Positions 19,614 through 28,717 of a stretch of 64,000 nt of DNA are shown piece by piece. Numbering within the stretch: position 1 is the stretch's first letter; the number at the start of each line of letters is the position of its first letter. Where the stretch lies: the NCBI GenBank assembly GCA_021298155.1, contig JAJTEN010000002.1, positions 36,376 to 100,375 of the forward strand, in the 5' to 3' direction. This stretch comes from Sphingobacteriales bacterium (GTDB lineage Bacteria > Bacteroidota > Bacteroidia > UKL13-3). The position numbers and the translations under genes were made by a program. The notes under the pieces are model-generated. The model was not told the DNA's origin. It did no database searches and saw only the letters and a program-made list of their open reading frames with translations.

Positions 19614-21902
19614 ATGAAGAAATTTTTATTAATCGTATCATTAACTTGGATGTATGCCATAAGCGTGGCTCAAACTGTGGTAAAAGACTCTATTTCTTTA
19701 GGAGCACCTATTACCCAGCAAAATGCCCGACCATTTATCTCAGATACAATCTCTCTTGGAGCACCAGCAGCAGGATTCTCCTATCCTAATGATGTATTTT
19801 ACAATATGCAAAATGGAAGTAAAACTGCTGTAATTGGTTATAACTGGCATATCGCTTTTGCGATAAGAAAAGCAACGCCACCTAGTAATTTCCTTCAATC
19901 TGCCACAATTCTTGCCAATGAAGGTAGAGGTGTTAGTGTATACCAAAGTAATTTAAGTTGGGAAGGTTTTGATACAACGGGCTATACCTCTTGGGCAAAC
20001 CCACACAACAGCGATAGCTCATGGGATATTGGCGCTTTAAACGCAAATAGAAGTTTAAGTAATCCGCTAGATTTTGGTTGGGGAACCTATGATATGGTAA
20101 GCCATAATATCACTGGCAATAAAGTTTATTTGGTCAGAGTAACTATTGGTAGCGGACAAACAGCCGTTCAGCATTTTAAAAAATTATGGGTTAGAGAACT
20201 AATGAAAGACTCTATCTATACATTCACCTACGCCAATATTAACAATACAGACAGTGTAACTCTTCAAATTAATAAGGCCAATTACCCAAATAAATTGTTT
20301 GCTTACCACAATTTATTAAACGACACCACATACAACAGAGAGCCTAATGGGAAATGGGACCTCGTTTTTACGCGTTACGGAGCTTTTGCAACGCAATTTA
20401 ACCAAACGATATTCTCAAGCAATACTGGGGTTTTATCGCATCCATCTATATTGTCATCTATGGTTTCAAAAACCCCCGTTGAATCATCCACTCCAGGATT
20501 TTATACCAACAAAATTACAGGAATAGGAACAGATTGGAAGAAAAACCCAGGTCCGGGTCAACCCAATTTCTTAATCATAGATTCACTCAGCTACTTTACC
20601 AAAGACGCAAACAACCTTGAACATAAATTAATTTTTACTGGTTTTACAGGTTCATCTACGGGTTTAATTAGTTTCAAGAGAGCAAATACAGCGCCTTTAG
20701 TGGTAACCTTAGAAACCTATCCAAATGATGTTTTTTATAATATGGAAAAGGGAACAGTAAGTTCAGTACGAGGTTCAAATTGGCACTTGGCATTTGCTAT
20801 TAGAAATGCTGCACCTCCGCTCAATGTGATGCGCAGCACAAGCATATTAGCAAATGAAGGAAGGGGCGTAAGTGTTTTTGTTTCGCCTAATGATCTAAAA
20901 GATTTTGGCACTTTTGATACCACCGGATATAGGTCGTGGATAAACCCACATAATAGCGAAAATAGCTGGGATGTTGGTGCACTCAATGCCTACAGAGATT
21001 CAACCAATGCCTTTGATTTTGGTTGGGGTGAATATTCACAGGTAACGCATGATCTAGAGGCAACTAAAATGTTCCTAGTAAGAATAACTCAAGGCAGCGG
21101 ACAAAACATGACTACAAGTTTTAAAAAGTTGAAAATAGATAAATTGGCTTTTGATACTTCATGGATATTTACTTACGCTAATATTGATGGAAGCAATAGC
21201 AAAACAATTATCATCAATAAACCAAGATATGCAGGCAAACTTTTTGCATACCATAACTTATTAAACGATAGCACCATAGACAGAGAACCTGCCGCTAAAT
21301 GGGATTTATTATTTACCCGATATGGCGCCTTTTACACCCAGTTCGGACAAACCATTTTTTCAACCAATACAGGAGTATTATCACATCCGCTTACCCTCAC
21401 ATCACGCGTACAAGGTGTTGATACCAGCGTATCAGTTCCTGGAATATACACAAATAACCTGACCGGTATTGGTACAGATTGGAAACAAAATCCAGGACCA
21501 GGACAACCCAATTTTAGGGTTTATGATTCACTCAGTTTTTTCACAAAAACAGCTAGTTTAAGAGAAGATAAATTGGTGTTTGTAGCTTTTCAAGGTTCTA
21601 GCACTGGCCGAATTATTTTTAATAAAACCAATATTAAATTAGGCACAGGATTAGCTAAAATAAAAGACCAAAGTGTGATAGAAATGTACCCAAATCCAGC
21701 ATTTGATAACATTTATTTTCACGTTCAAAAAAATCAATCTTACCAAGTACACATTTTTGATTTAAATGGTAAACAATTGGTTCAGCAAGAAATAAATGAA
21801 CAGCTAAACAGTGTCCCTGTTTCAGAACTTCAAAAAGGCATTTATCTGGTTCAAATTAAAAATGATGACATCCAAAAAACTGTAAGACTGGTAATAGAAT
21901 AG
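19614..21902 (+). CDS. Secreted HmuY-like protein with two tandem domains and T9SS C-terminal domain
   Basis: Signal MKKFLLIVSLTWMYAISVAQ; duplicated YPNDVFYNM...NWHxAFAIR...DWKxNPGPGQPNF unit; YPNPAFDNIYFHV...GIYLVQIKN. Confidence 0.7.
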   Translation: MKKFLLIVSLTWMYAISVAQTVVKDSISLGAPITQQNARPFISDTISLGAPAAGFSYPNDVFYNMQNGSKTAVIGYNWHIAFAIRKATPPSNFLQSATILANEGRGVSVYQSNLSWEGFDTTGYTSWANPHNSDSSWDIGALNANRSLSNPLDFGWGTYDMVSHNITGNKVYLVRVTIGSGQTAVQHFKKLWVRELMKDSIYTFTYANINNTDSVTLQINKANYPNKLFAYHNLLNDTTYNREPNGKWDLVFTRYGAFATQFNQTIFSSNTGVLSHPSILSSMVSKTPVESSTPGFYTNKITGIGTDWKKNPGPGQPNFLIIDSLSYFTKDANNLEHKLIFTGFTGSSTGLISFKRANTAPLVVTLETYPNDVFYNMEKGTVSSVRGSNWHLAFAIRNAAPPLNVMRSTSILANEGRGVSVFVSPNDLKDFGTFDTTGYRSWINPHNSENSWDVGALNAYRDSTNAFDFGWGEYSQVTHDLEATKMFLVRITQGSGQNMTTSFKKLKIDKLAFDTSWIFTYANIDGSNSKTIIINKPRYAGKLFAYHNLLNDSTIDREPAAKWDLLFTRYGAFYTQFGQTIFSTNTGVLSHPLTLTSRVQGVDTSVSVPGIYTNNLTGIGTDWKQNPGPGQPNFRVYDSLSFFTKTASLREDKLVFVAFQGSSTGRIIFNKTNIKLGTGLAKIKDQSVIEMYPNPAFDNIYFHVQKNQSYQVHIFDLNGKQLVQQEINEQLNSVPVSELQKGIYLVQIKNDDIQKTVRLVIE
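19782..20678 (+). repeat. HmuY-like domain copy 1
   Basis: SYPNDVFYNMQNGSKTAVIGYNWHIAFAIR... to TGLISFK. Confidence 0.75.
20718..21629 (+). repeat. HmuY-like domain copy 2
   Basis: YPNDVFYNMEKGTVSSVRGSNWHLAFAIR... to TGRIIFNK. Confidence 0.75.
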
Positions 21903-21918
21903 AAATGCAACAGTACAT

Positions 21919-21954
21919 AAAAAAAGCAGCCTCTTAACCGAGGCTGCTTTTTTT
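21919..21954 (+). terminator. Intrinsic terminator
   Basis: aaaaagcagcctc-ttaacc-gaggctgcttttttt. Confidence 0.85.
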
Positions 21955-22022
21955 ATGCGCTAGGGGTAATGGAAACAAAGTGTATTATTTATTTCCAATT
22001 TACAGCTAGAGCTAGCACTAAA

Positions 22023-22047
22023 AATGTAAATTGATTCCCTTTACATT
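22023..22047. promoter_or_regulatory. Perfect inverted repeat AATGTAAA-N9-TTTACATT upstream of the Crp/Fnr gene
   Basis: Read directly; TGTAA half-sites recur upstream of the next two genes. Confidence 0.45.
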
Positions 22048-22213
22048 CAAATAAATACGGAAATGATTGGGGGTTTTTGAAATACCTTGGCAATTTTCAC
22101 AGTCATTCCCTATTTAAAAAAAGCTTTAAAACCAACTAACATAGCATATAAAAAGAATTGCCTCGTTAAATCTTTTATAAGAAATTTTTTTTATTTATAT
22201 ATGTAGGTAAAAT

Positions 22214-22846
22214 ATGGAACTTATAAAGCAAAATTTAAATACTTATTACCCGCAATTCGACGAAGATCTTAAGCATATAATTGCCACAAATGGGCGAATC
22301 CAAAAATTCAAAGTTGGAGAAACAATTATGCAGCAGGGTCAATTTCTAAAGCATACCATGCTTATAACAAGGGGTCGTGTAAAGCTACTTTCTGAAGGCG
22401 AGGATGGAGAAGAATTCTTCATGTATTATTTGGAAGCAGGACAAGCTTGCGCGTTAAGCTTTGTTTGTGCTCAAAAAAATAAAAAAAGCGATTTAGATGC
22501 AACTATCATTGAGGATACAGAAGCAATATTAATTCCTATTGAACTTATGGATGAATTAATGATTAAAAATAAATCTTGGTATTATTTTGTTTTGGATACT
22601 TACAGATCAAGATTTAGAGAGCTTTTAGATGTTATAAAAAGTGTTGCATTTCACAGCATGGACGAAAGACTATCATACTATTTAGTAAAGCAAAAAAATG
22701 CATATAAAAGTAATCTCATTACCCTAACTCATGAACAAATTGCAAACGACTTAAACTCATCACGTGTTGTTATTTCAAGATTGCTAAAACAAATGGAAAC
22801 ACAGAAAAAGGTTAAACTACATCGAAATGCAGTAGAAATACTTTAA
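22214..22846 (+). CDS. Crp/Fnr family transcriptional regulator
   Basis: cNMP-binding fold (KVGETIMQQGQFLKHTMLITRGRVKLL) and C-terminal HTH (LTHEQIANDLNSSRVVISRLLKQME). Confidence 0.92.
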   Translation: MELIKQNLNTYYPQFDEDLKHIIATNGRIQKFKVGETIMQQGQFLKHTMLITRGRVKLLSEGEDGEEFFMYYLEAGQACALSFVCAQKNKKSDLDATIIEDTEAILIPIELMDELMIKNKSWYYFVLDTYRSRFRELLDVIKSVAFHSMDERLSYYLVKQKNAYKSNLITLTHEQIANDLNSSRVVISRLLKQMETQKKVKLHRNAVEIL

Positions 22847-22855
22847 TAAAAGGTA

Positions 22856-22870
22856 TGTAACATTTGTAAC
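22856..22870. promoter_or_regulatory. Candidate site TGTAAC-att-TGTAAC upstream of the TauE gene
   Basis: Direct repeat with 9-nt period; cognate copy at 23724-23738. Confidence 0.4.
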
Positions 22871-22922
22871 GCAATGAATTATTCAACAATTATACATTTG
22901 TACAAAAGTTAATATTGTACTT

Positions 22923-23717
22923 ATGGAAATTATTGGATATTTAGCCTCTGCTCTAATAGGAATATCTCTTGGGTTAATTGGTGGTGGTGGCTCAATTTTA
23001 ACCGTACCTGTTTTGGTTTATTTATTGGATGTAAATGCCGTTGAAGCCACCGCATATTCCCTTTTCATAGTTGGTTCAACAGCTCTAGTTGGTGCCTACC
23101 CGAAATATAAACAAGGCCTTGTTAATATTAAAACGGCAATTATTTTTGGTATACCATCTATCATCGCGGTATACATAACCAGAAAATTTTTAGTTCCAGC
23201 CATTCCTTCCGATCTAATTACAATAGATGGGTTCATAATAACAAAAAGTATCTTAATGATGCTCATTTTTGCAGCACTAATGGTATTTGCATCTGCAAGT
23301 ATGATTAAAGACCAAAAAGTTGTTTCGAATCCAAAAAATACTGAACAAAAATTTAACTATCCTATGATTTTATTAGAAGGGACAATAGTTGGCATGTTAA
23401 CTGGTTTAGTTGGTGCAGGAGGTGGATTTTTAATTATTCCCGCACTTGTAATTTTTACAGGGCTACCCATGAAAGAAGCAGTAGGCACTTCCTTATTGAT
23501 AATCGCAGCAAAATCACTTATCGGGTTTACTGGTGATTTAGGGCATTTCAACATGAATTGGAAGCTATTACTAATCGTTTCAAGTATTGCAATTGCTGGA
23601 ATTTTTATTGGTAATTACCTGTCGTTGAAAATTGATGGTGCAAAACTCAAAAAAGGATTTGGCTGGTTCGTACTAATAATGGGGCTATATATTATCGTTA
23701 AAGAACTATTTTTATAA
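22923..23717 (+). CDS. TauE/SafE family sulfite/organosulfur exporter
   Basis: Polytopic; GLIGGGGSILTVPVLVYLLDV and GLVGAGGGFLIIPALVIFTGLPMKEAVGTSLLII repeats. Confidence 0.92.
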   Translation: MEIIGYLASALIGISLGLIGGGGSILTVPVLVYLLDVNAVEATAYSLFIVGSTALVGAYPKYKQGLVNIKTAIIFGIPSIIAVYITRKFLVPAIPSDLITIDGFIITKSILMMLIFAALMVFASASMIKDQKVVSNPKNTEQKFNYPMILLEGTIVGMLTGLVGAGGGFLIIPALVIFTGLPMKEAVGTSLLIIAAKSLIGFTGDLGHFNMNWKLLLIVSSIAIAGIFIGNYLSLKIDGAKLKKGFGWFVLIMGLYIIVKELFL

Positions 23718-23723
23718 GGCCTT

Positions 23724-23738
23724 TGTAATAAATGTAAC
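23724..23738. promoter_or_regulatory. Candidate site TGTAAT-aaa-TGTAAC upstream of the MBL-rhodanese gene
   Basis: Same 9-nt-period direct repeat as at 22856-22870. Confidence 0.4.
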
Positions 23739-23798
23739 ACAGGTTTTAAAATTAAAACCTCAATATTGTAATCAACATAACAATACATATTTCATCAA

Positions 23799-25223
23799 AT
23801 GAAAATAGAACAAATTTATACAGGATGTTTGGCACAAGGTGCCTATTACATCGAATCAAATGGCGAAGCAGTAGTGATAGATCCACTGCGAGAAACCACG
23901 CCATACATAGAGCGAGCAGCTGCAAGCGGAGCAAAAATTAAATACGTTTTCGAAACACATTTCCATGCAGATTTTGTTTCAGGTCACATAGATTTAGCAA
24001 AAGCCACTGGTGCTCAAATTGTATACGGACCCACAGAAATGAAATTAGGTTTTGATGCCATTATTGCTTCCGATAAACAAGAATTTAAGGTTGGCAATAT
24101 TACTTTTACCTTATTACATACACCCGGTCATACGCTTGAAAGCTCATGCTATTTACTAAGCGATGAAAATGGTAAACAAATCGCCATTTTTACAGGAGAT
24201 ACCTTGTTTATAGGTGATGTTGGAAGACCAGATTTGGCCCAAAAAGTAGTGGCAAATTTAACCCAAGACATGCTTGCTTCTTATTTATTTGATTCTTTGC
24301 GCAATAAAATTATGCCTTTAAACAATGACTTAATTGTTTATCCTGCCCATGGCGCAGGTTCTGCTTGCGGGAAAAATATGAGTAAAGAAACTTTTGATAC
24401 CCTTGGCAACCAAAAAGAAACAAATTATGCCTTGCGTGCCAACATGACTAAAGAAGAATTCATTAAAGAAGTGATTACTGGTTTAATGCCACCACCTGCC
24501 TATTTCCCTAAAAATGTTTTAATGAATATTGAAGGGTACGATAACATTGAAGAAGTATTGTCTAGAGGAACCCAAGCCTTAACACCAAACGGATTTGAAG
24601 CAGCTGCTAACGAAACAGGAGCGCTAATTTTAGATACACGCAAACCTCAAGATTTTGCCAAAGGTTTTATCCCAAACGCTATTAATATTGGTATTGATGG
24701 AGGTTTTGCTCCTTGGGTTGGAACTTTAATTCCAGATATTAAACAAAACATACTTATTGTAGCAGAGCTTGGAAGAGAAATGGAAATTGTAACGCGTTTG
24801 GCACGTGTAGGTTACGACCACGCTATTGGCTATTTAGCAGGTGGTTTTGAAGCTTGGGCAAATGCTGGCAAAGAAATAGATAACATCACATCTATAAGTG
24901 TAGAAGAATTTGCAGCGGCAGAACAAGCCGATCCAACAATCCATATTTTAGATGTTAGAAAAATCAGCGAATACCAATCAGAACACCTAATTAACGCCAT
25001 AAACGCTCCTTTAGATTACATAAATGAGAGCATGCTTAAAGTGGATAAATCTAAAACTTATTTTGTGCATTGCGCAGGTGGTTACCGCTCTATGATTTTT
25101 GCTTCTATATTAAAAGCAAGAGGATACACAAATTTAATTGACGTAGCTGGTGGGTTTAAAGCCATAAAAGATTCCCAAAAGTTTAAGGTTTCAGAATACG
25201 TTTGTCCTTCCACTTTATTGTAA
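23799..25223 (+). CDS. MBL-fold hydrolase (persulfide dioxygenase-like) fused to two rhodanese domains
   Basis: ETHFHADFVSGH Zn motif; C-terminal rhodanese with VHCAGGYRS active-site loop. Confidence 0.93.
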   Translation: MKIEQIYTGCLAQGAYYIESNGEAVVIDPLRETTPYIERAAASGAKIKYVFETHFHADFVSGHIDLAKATGAQIVYGPTEMKLGFDAIIASDKQEFKVGNITFTLLHTPGHTLESSCYLLSDENGKQIAIFTGDTLFIGDVGRPDLAQKVVANLTQDMLASYLFDSLRNKIMPLNNDLIVYPAHGAGSACGKNMSKETFDTLGNQKETNYALRANMTKEEFIKEVITGLMPPPAYFPKNVLMNIEGYDNIEEVLSRGTQALTPNGFEAAANETGALILDTRKPQDFAKGFIPNAINIGIDGGFAPWVGTLIPDIKQNILIVAELGREMEIVTRLARVGYDHAIGYLAGGFEAWANAGKEIDNITSISVEEFAAAEQADPTIHILDVRKISEYQSEHLINAINAPLDYINESMLKVDKSKTYFVHCAGGYRSMIFASILKARGYTNLIDVAGGFKAIKDSQKFKVSEYVCPSTLL

Positions 25224-25258
25224 AATATTTCAGTAAAAAAATAAATGTGATAAATAAT

Positions 25259-25822
25259 ATGTTAGAACTTTTAAAACAACCATGGCCATGGTATATAAGT
25301 GGTCCAATCATCGGAATTTCTATTCCACTATTATTGATATTTGGAAACAAAATACTGGGCATTTCTTCCTCCTTTAGGCATACCTGTGCAGCCGTAGCTC
25401 CATTTAATATCCAATTTTTGAAATATAATTGGAAATCTGAAATATGGAATATGTTTTTTGTGCTTGGAATTTTTATTGGCGGTTTTGTTGGCGGAGTATT
25501 ACTAAATAATGGCGAAGCAGTTAAGATATCAGAAGCAACTATTTCAGATATAAAAAGTTTAGGCATAAACTCATTTGATGGACTAATTCCTTCCGATGTA
25601 TTCAATTGGAATACTTTACTATCTGTCAAAGGAGTATTTATAATGGTATTTGGTGGGATAATGATAGGTTTTGGATCTCGCTATGCAGGAGGTTGTACTT
25701 CCGGACACGCAATTATGGGTATTTCTAATCTTCAATGGCCTTCATTAATTGCAGTCATATTCTTCTTTATCGGTGGTCTTCTCATGACACATTTTATTGC
25801 TCCATTTATTTATCAACTATAA
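25259..25822 (+). CDS. YeeE/YedE family transporter half (first subunit)
   Basis: SRYAGGCTSGHAIMG motif; start at Met 25259 rather than the ORF start. Confidence 0.85.
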   Translation: MLELLKQPWPWYISGPIIGISIPLLLIFGNKILGISSSFRHTCAAVAPFNIQFLKYNWKSEIWNMFFVLGIFIGGFVGGVLLNNGEAVKISEATISDIKSLGINSFDGLIPSDVFNWNTLLSVKGVFIMVFGGIMIGFGSRYAGGCTSGHAIMGISNLQWPSLIAVIFFFIGGLLMTHFIAPFIYQL

Positions 25823-25836
25823 TTATCCTGAAACAA

Positions 25837-26247
25837 ATGAAAAATATTAGATTTTTATTAATAGGTATTCTTTTTGGAACTGTACTTACAAAATCAGAGG
25901 CTGTTTCATGGTTTAGAATTCAAGAAATGTTTCGCTTTCAAAGTTTTCATATGTATGGTATCATTGGGTCAGCCATTGCTGTAGGTATGCTATCTATTTG
26001 GCTCATAAAAAAGTTCAAAATAAAGGCTGTTAATGGAGAAGAAATTAAAATAGCAGATAAAGAATTTAATAAAGGACAAATAATTGGTGGAACAATATTT
26101 GGAATGGGCTGGGCCTTATCTGGGGCATGTCCAGGACCACTCTATTCCTTAGTTGGATCAGGATATTATTTAATATTTGTTGTTATTATAAGTGCCATTT
26201 TTGGTACTTGGTTATATAGTTATTTTAAACCAAAACTGCCACATTAA
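25837..26247 (+). CDS. YeeE/YedE family transporter half (second subunit)
   Basis: GMGWALSGACPGPLYSLVGSG motif; start at Met 25837. Confidence 0.85.
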   Translation: MKNIRFLLIGILFGTVLTKSEAVSWFRIQEMFRFQSFHMYGIIGSAIAVGMLSIWLIKKFKIKAVNGEEIKIADKEFNKGQIIGGTIFGMGWALSGACPGPLYSLVGSGYYLIFVVIISAIFGTWLYSYFKPKLPH

Positions 26248-26282
26248 TTCAAATTTATTTTTAGTACCTAACTCAAATTATA

Positions 26283-27284
26283 ATGCGCTCTTTAAAGATA
26301 TTTTTGCTCATTGTTCTTGGCGTTGCAATGGCTATCGTATTACTCTTTAATCGCCAATTTAACTCCAAAAATATAGAAGAAAAATCTGGTAGAACTGAAA
26401 CAATAACGTCTAATACATTATGGCAGGCGCCTGTTGAATCTCTATTACACAAGGAGCCTAATGCTGAAGAAATTTTATATGGTAAAGAGCTTATCAAAAA
26501 CACCTCCTTATATCTAGGTAAAAAGGGAAGTGTTAAAGCCATTAGCAATGGCATGAATTGTCAAAATTGCCATTTAGAGGCAGGAACTAAAGCCTGGGGC
26601 AATAATTATGCAGCAGTTTATAGTACTTATCCAAAATTTAGAGAACGCTCTGGCGCCATAGAAACAATCTCTAAAAGAGTAAACGACTGCATTGAACGCA
26701 GCCTAAATGGTGAAGCCTTAGATACAAACAGCAAGGAAATGCTGGCCATAATAAGTTATATCAAATGGCTCGGCTCAGGACTAAAAAAGGGTGAAAAGCC
26801 CAATGGAAGTGGTATTATAGAATTACCCTTTTTAGACCGGGAAGCCAGCCCCAAAAAAGGAAAAATTGTGTACGAATCTAAATGCCAAAGTTGTCACCAA
26901 CCCAATGGCGAAGGCATACTCAATTCCGACCAAAAGAGTTATACATTTCCACCTTTATGGGGCGCTCATAGTTATAATTCTGGTGCTGGATTATATAGGT
27001 TATCTAGGTTTGCTGGATATGTAAAAGCAAATATGCCTTTAGGTGCAAGTTATAGCGCGCCTCTACTAACAGATGAAGAAGCTTGGGATGTAGCCGCATT
27101 TGTTAATACACAGAAAAGACCGAGCAAAAATATAAATAAAGACTGGCCAAATCTTGCTGGCAAGCCAATTGATCACCCTTTCGGACCTTTTACAGATGGT
27201 TTCTCAGAAAAACAACACAAGCTTGGTCCGTTTGAACCCATTAAAATCAAAAGAGCTGAAATGAAAAAAAATAAAACAACGTGA
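26283..27284 (+). CDS. Dihaem c-type cytochrome, TsdA-like (thiosulfate dehydrogenase family)
   Basis: Two CxxCH (CQNCH, CQSCH); NCHLEAGTK..YPKFRERSGAIETISKRVNDCIERSLNG resembles TsdA. Confidence 0.75.
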   Translation: MRSLKIFLLIVLGVAMAIVLLFNRQFNSKNIEEKSGRTETITSNTLWQAPVESLLHKEPNAEEILYGKELIKNTSLYLGKKGSVKAISNGMNCQNCHLEAGTKAWGNNYAAVYSTYPKFRERSGAIETISKRVNDCIERSLNGEALDTNSKEMLAIISYIKWLGSGLKKGEKPNGSGIIELPFLDREASPKKGKIVYESKCQSCHQPNGEGILNSDQKSYTFPPLWGAHSYNSGAGLYRLSRFAGYVKANMPLGASYSAPLLTDEEAWDVAAFVNTQKRPSKNINKDWPNLAGKPIDHPFGPFTDGFSEKQHKLGPFEPIKIKRAEMKKNKTT

Positions 27285-28699
27285 AAAATCTATTAATTCT
27301 CATTTCATTTTTATTAATTGGTTTCTCTAAATTAAAAGCCCAAGTTGCCCAACCATATATTCATCATACAGAGCGCGATAAGAATAAAAAAGATACAAAT
27401 ACACTGCAAGCATTCTTTAGAAATGGAGAGTTTTACGGACATGCCAGATACTACTTTATGGCAACAGATAACGACCATGATTTAAAGGATTTTTATGCCA
27501 ATGCTTTTGGAATGGGAATTGGATACGAAACTGGAAAATTTAAAGGTTTTCAAATTGGCATAAGTGGTTTTTTTATTTATAATCTATTTTCATCAGATTT
27601 CAGTATAACAGACGCAAAAACAGGAGTAGGTAGTCGATACGAACTTGGGCAATTTGATATGACAAATCCGCGAAATAAAACGGATATGGACAGATTGGAA
27701 GATTTGTATTTGAAATATTCCTCCAACAACTCATATCTTAAATTTGGGAAACAACATATTAGAAGTCCTTTTATAAACCCTCAAGATGGACGCATGCGAC
27801 CAACTTTAATAGAAGGTGCACTTTTTGAATGTAATGAAGTGAAAAACTTAAAACTAGAGGGCGGATGGATTTTTGGAATATCACCGCGCAGCACGGTGAG
27901 TTATTTTGGCATTGGCGAGTCTATGTCAATTTTCCCACCAGGGATAGGGTTAGATGGTAAGAAATCTCAATATCCAGGAAATATAAGCAGTAATGCGATT
28001 TATTTAGGCAGTGCAACCTTTCAACTTCCAATCAACGCCAAATTACAACTATTAAATCAACACATTGATCAAGTTTTAAATAGCTCTTTTGCCCAATTAA
28101 ATGGAGATTTTAAATGGAAAAAAAATAAAAATATCTTTTATGGCGCCCAATATATTCAGCAACATGCGATTGGAAATGGGGGCAATGTTAACCAAAACCT
28201 AAGTTATGTTAGAAAAGGAAATGTAGCTCGAACCTTTGGTTTTAGGTTAGGCATAGAAGAAAAAAAGAACTGGCAAATACTGCTAAATTATAATCGCATT
28301 ACGAAAGATGGAAGGTATCTCATGCCACGCGAATGGGGGAGAGATCCTTTCTTTACCTTTATGGCCAGAGAGCGGAATGAGGGGTATGCAGATGTACATG
28401 CAATAAATGTTGTAGCAAATAAAATTTTAGGCTCAAGTGGTTTTAAAATTGAAGCTGCTTATGGGCACTTTTATCTCCCAGATATAAACAATGTTGCATT
28501 AAACAAATATGCTATGCCATCCTATTTTCAAGGGAATGTAGATTTACGATATACCTTCAGAGGATTCTATAGTGGTTTAGAAGCCCAATTTTTATATGTT
28601 TATAAAGGTCAATTAGGCAATGTATACGAAAATGATAAAAATGTTATTAATAAAGTAAATATGTCTTTGTACAACTTTATATTGAATTACCATTTTTAA
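27281..28699 (+). CDS. Outer-membrane porin (OprD-like)
   Basis: Signal peptide; GHARYYFMATDN, GFQIGISGFFIYNLFSSD, LYLKYSSNNSYLKFGKQHIRSPFINPQDGRM. Confidence 0.65.
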   Translation: MKNLLILISFLLIGFSKLKAQVAQPYIHHTERDKNKKDTNTLQAFFRNGEFYGHARYYFMATDNDHDLKDFYANAFGMGIGYETGKFKGFQIGISGFFIYNLFSSDFSITDAKTGVGSRYELGQFDMTNPRNKTDMDRLEDLYLKYSSNNSYLKFGKQHIRSPFINPQDGRMRPTLIEGALFECNEVKNLKLEGGWIFGISPRSTVSYFGIGESMSIFPPGIGLDGKKSQYPGNISSNAIYLGSATFQLPINAKLQLLNQHIDQVLNSSFAQLNGDFKWKKNKNIFYGAQYIQQHAIGNGGNVNQNLSYVRKGNVARTFGFRLGIEEKKNWQILLNYNRITKDGRYLMPREWGRDPFFTFMARERNEGYADVHAINVVANKILGSSGFKIEAAYGHFYLPDINNVALNKYAMPSYFQGNVDLRYTFRGFYSGLEAQFLYVYKGQLGNVYENDKNVINKVNMSLYNFILNYHF

Positions 28700-28717
28700 T
28701 GGCTAAAATTACAGATT

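Noticed and set aside
22893-22906. TTTGTACAAA palindrome before the TauE gene
   Set aside because: Overlaps a likely TAnnTTTG promoter element and is short and AT-rich; not persuasive as a separate site.
25183-25629. 148-aa minus-strand ORF
   Set aside because: Antisense to the YeeE/YedE gene, which carries the GGCTSGH motif.
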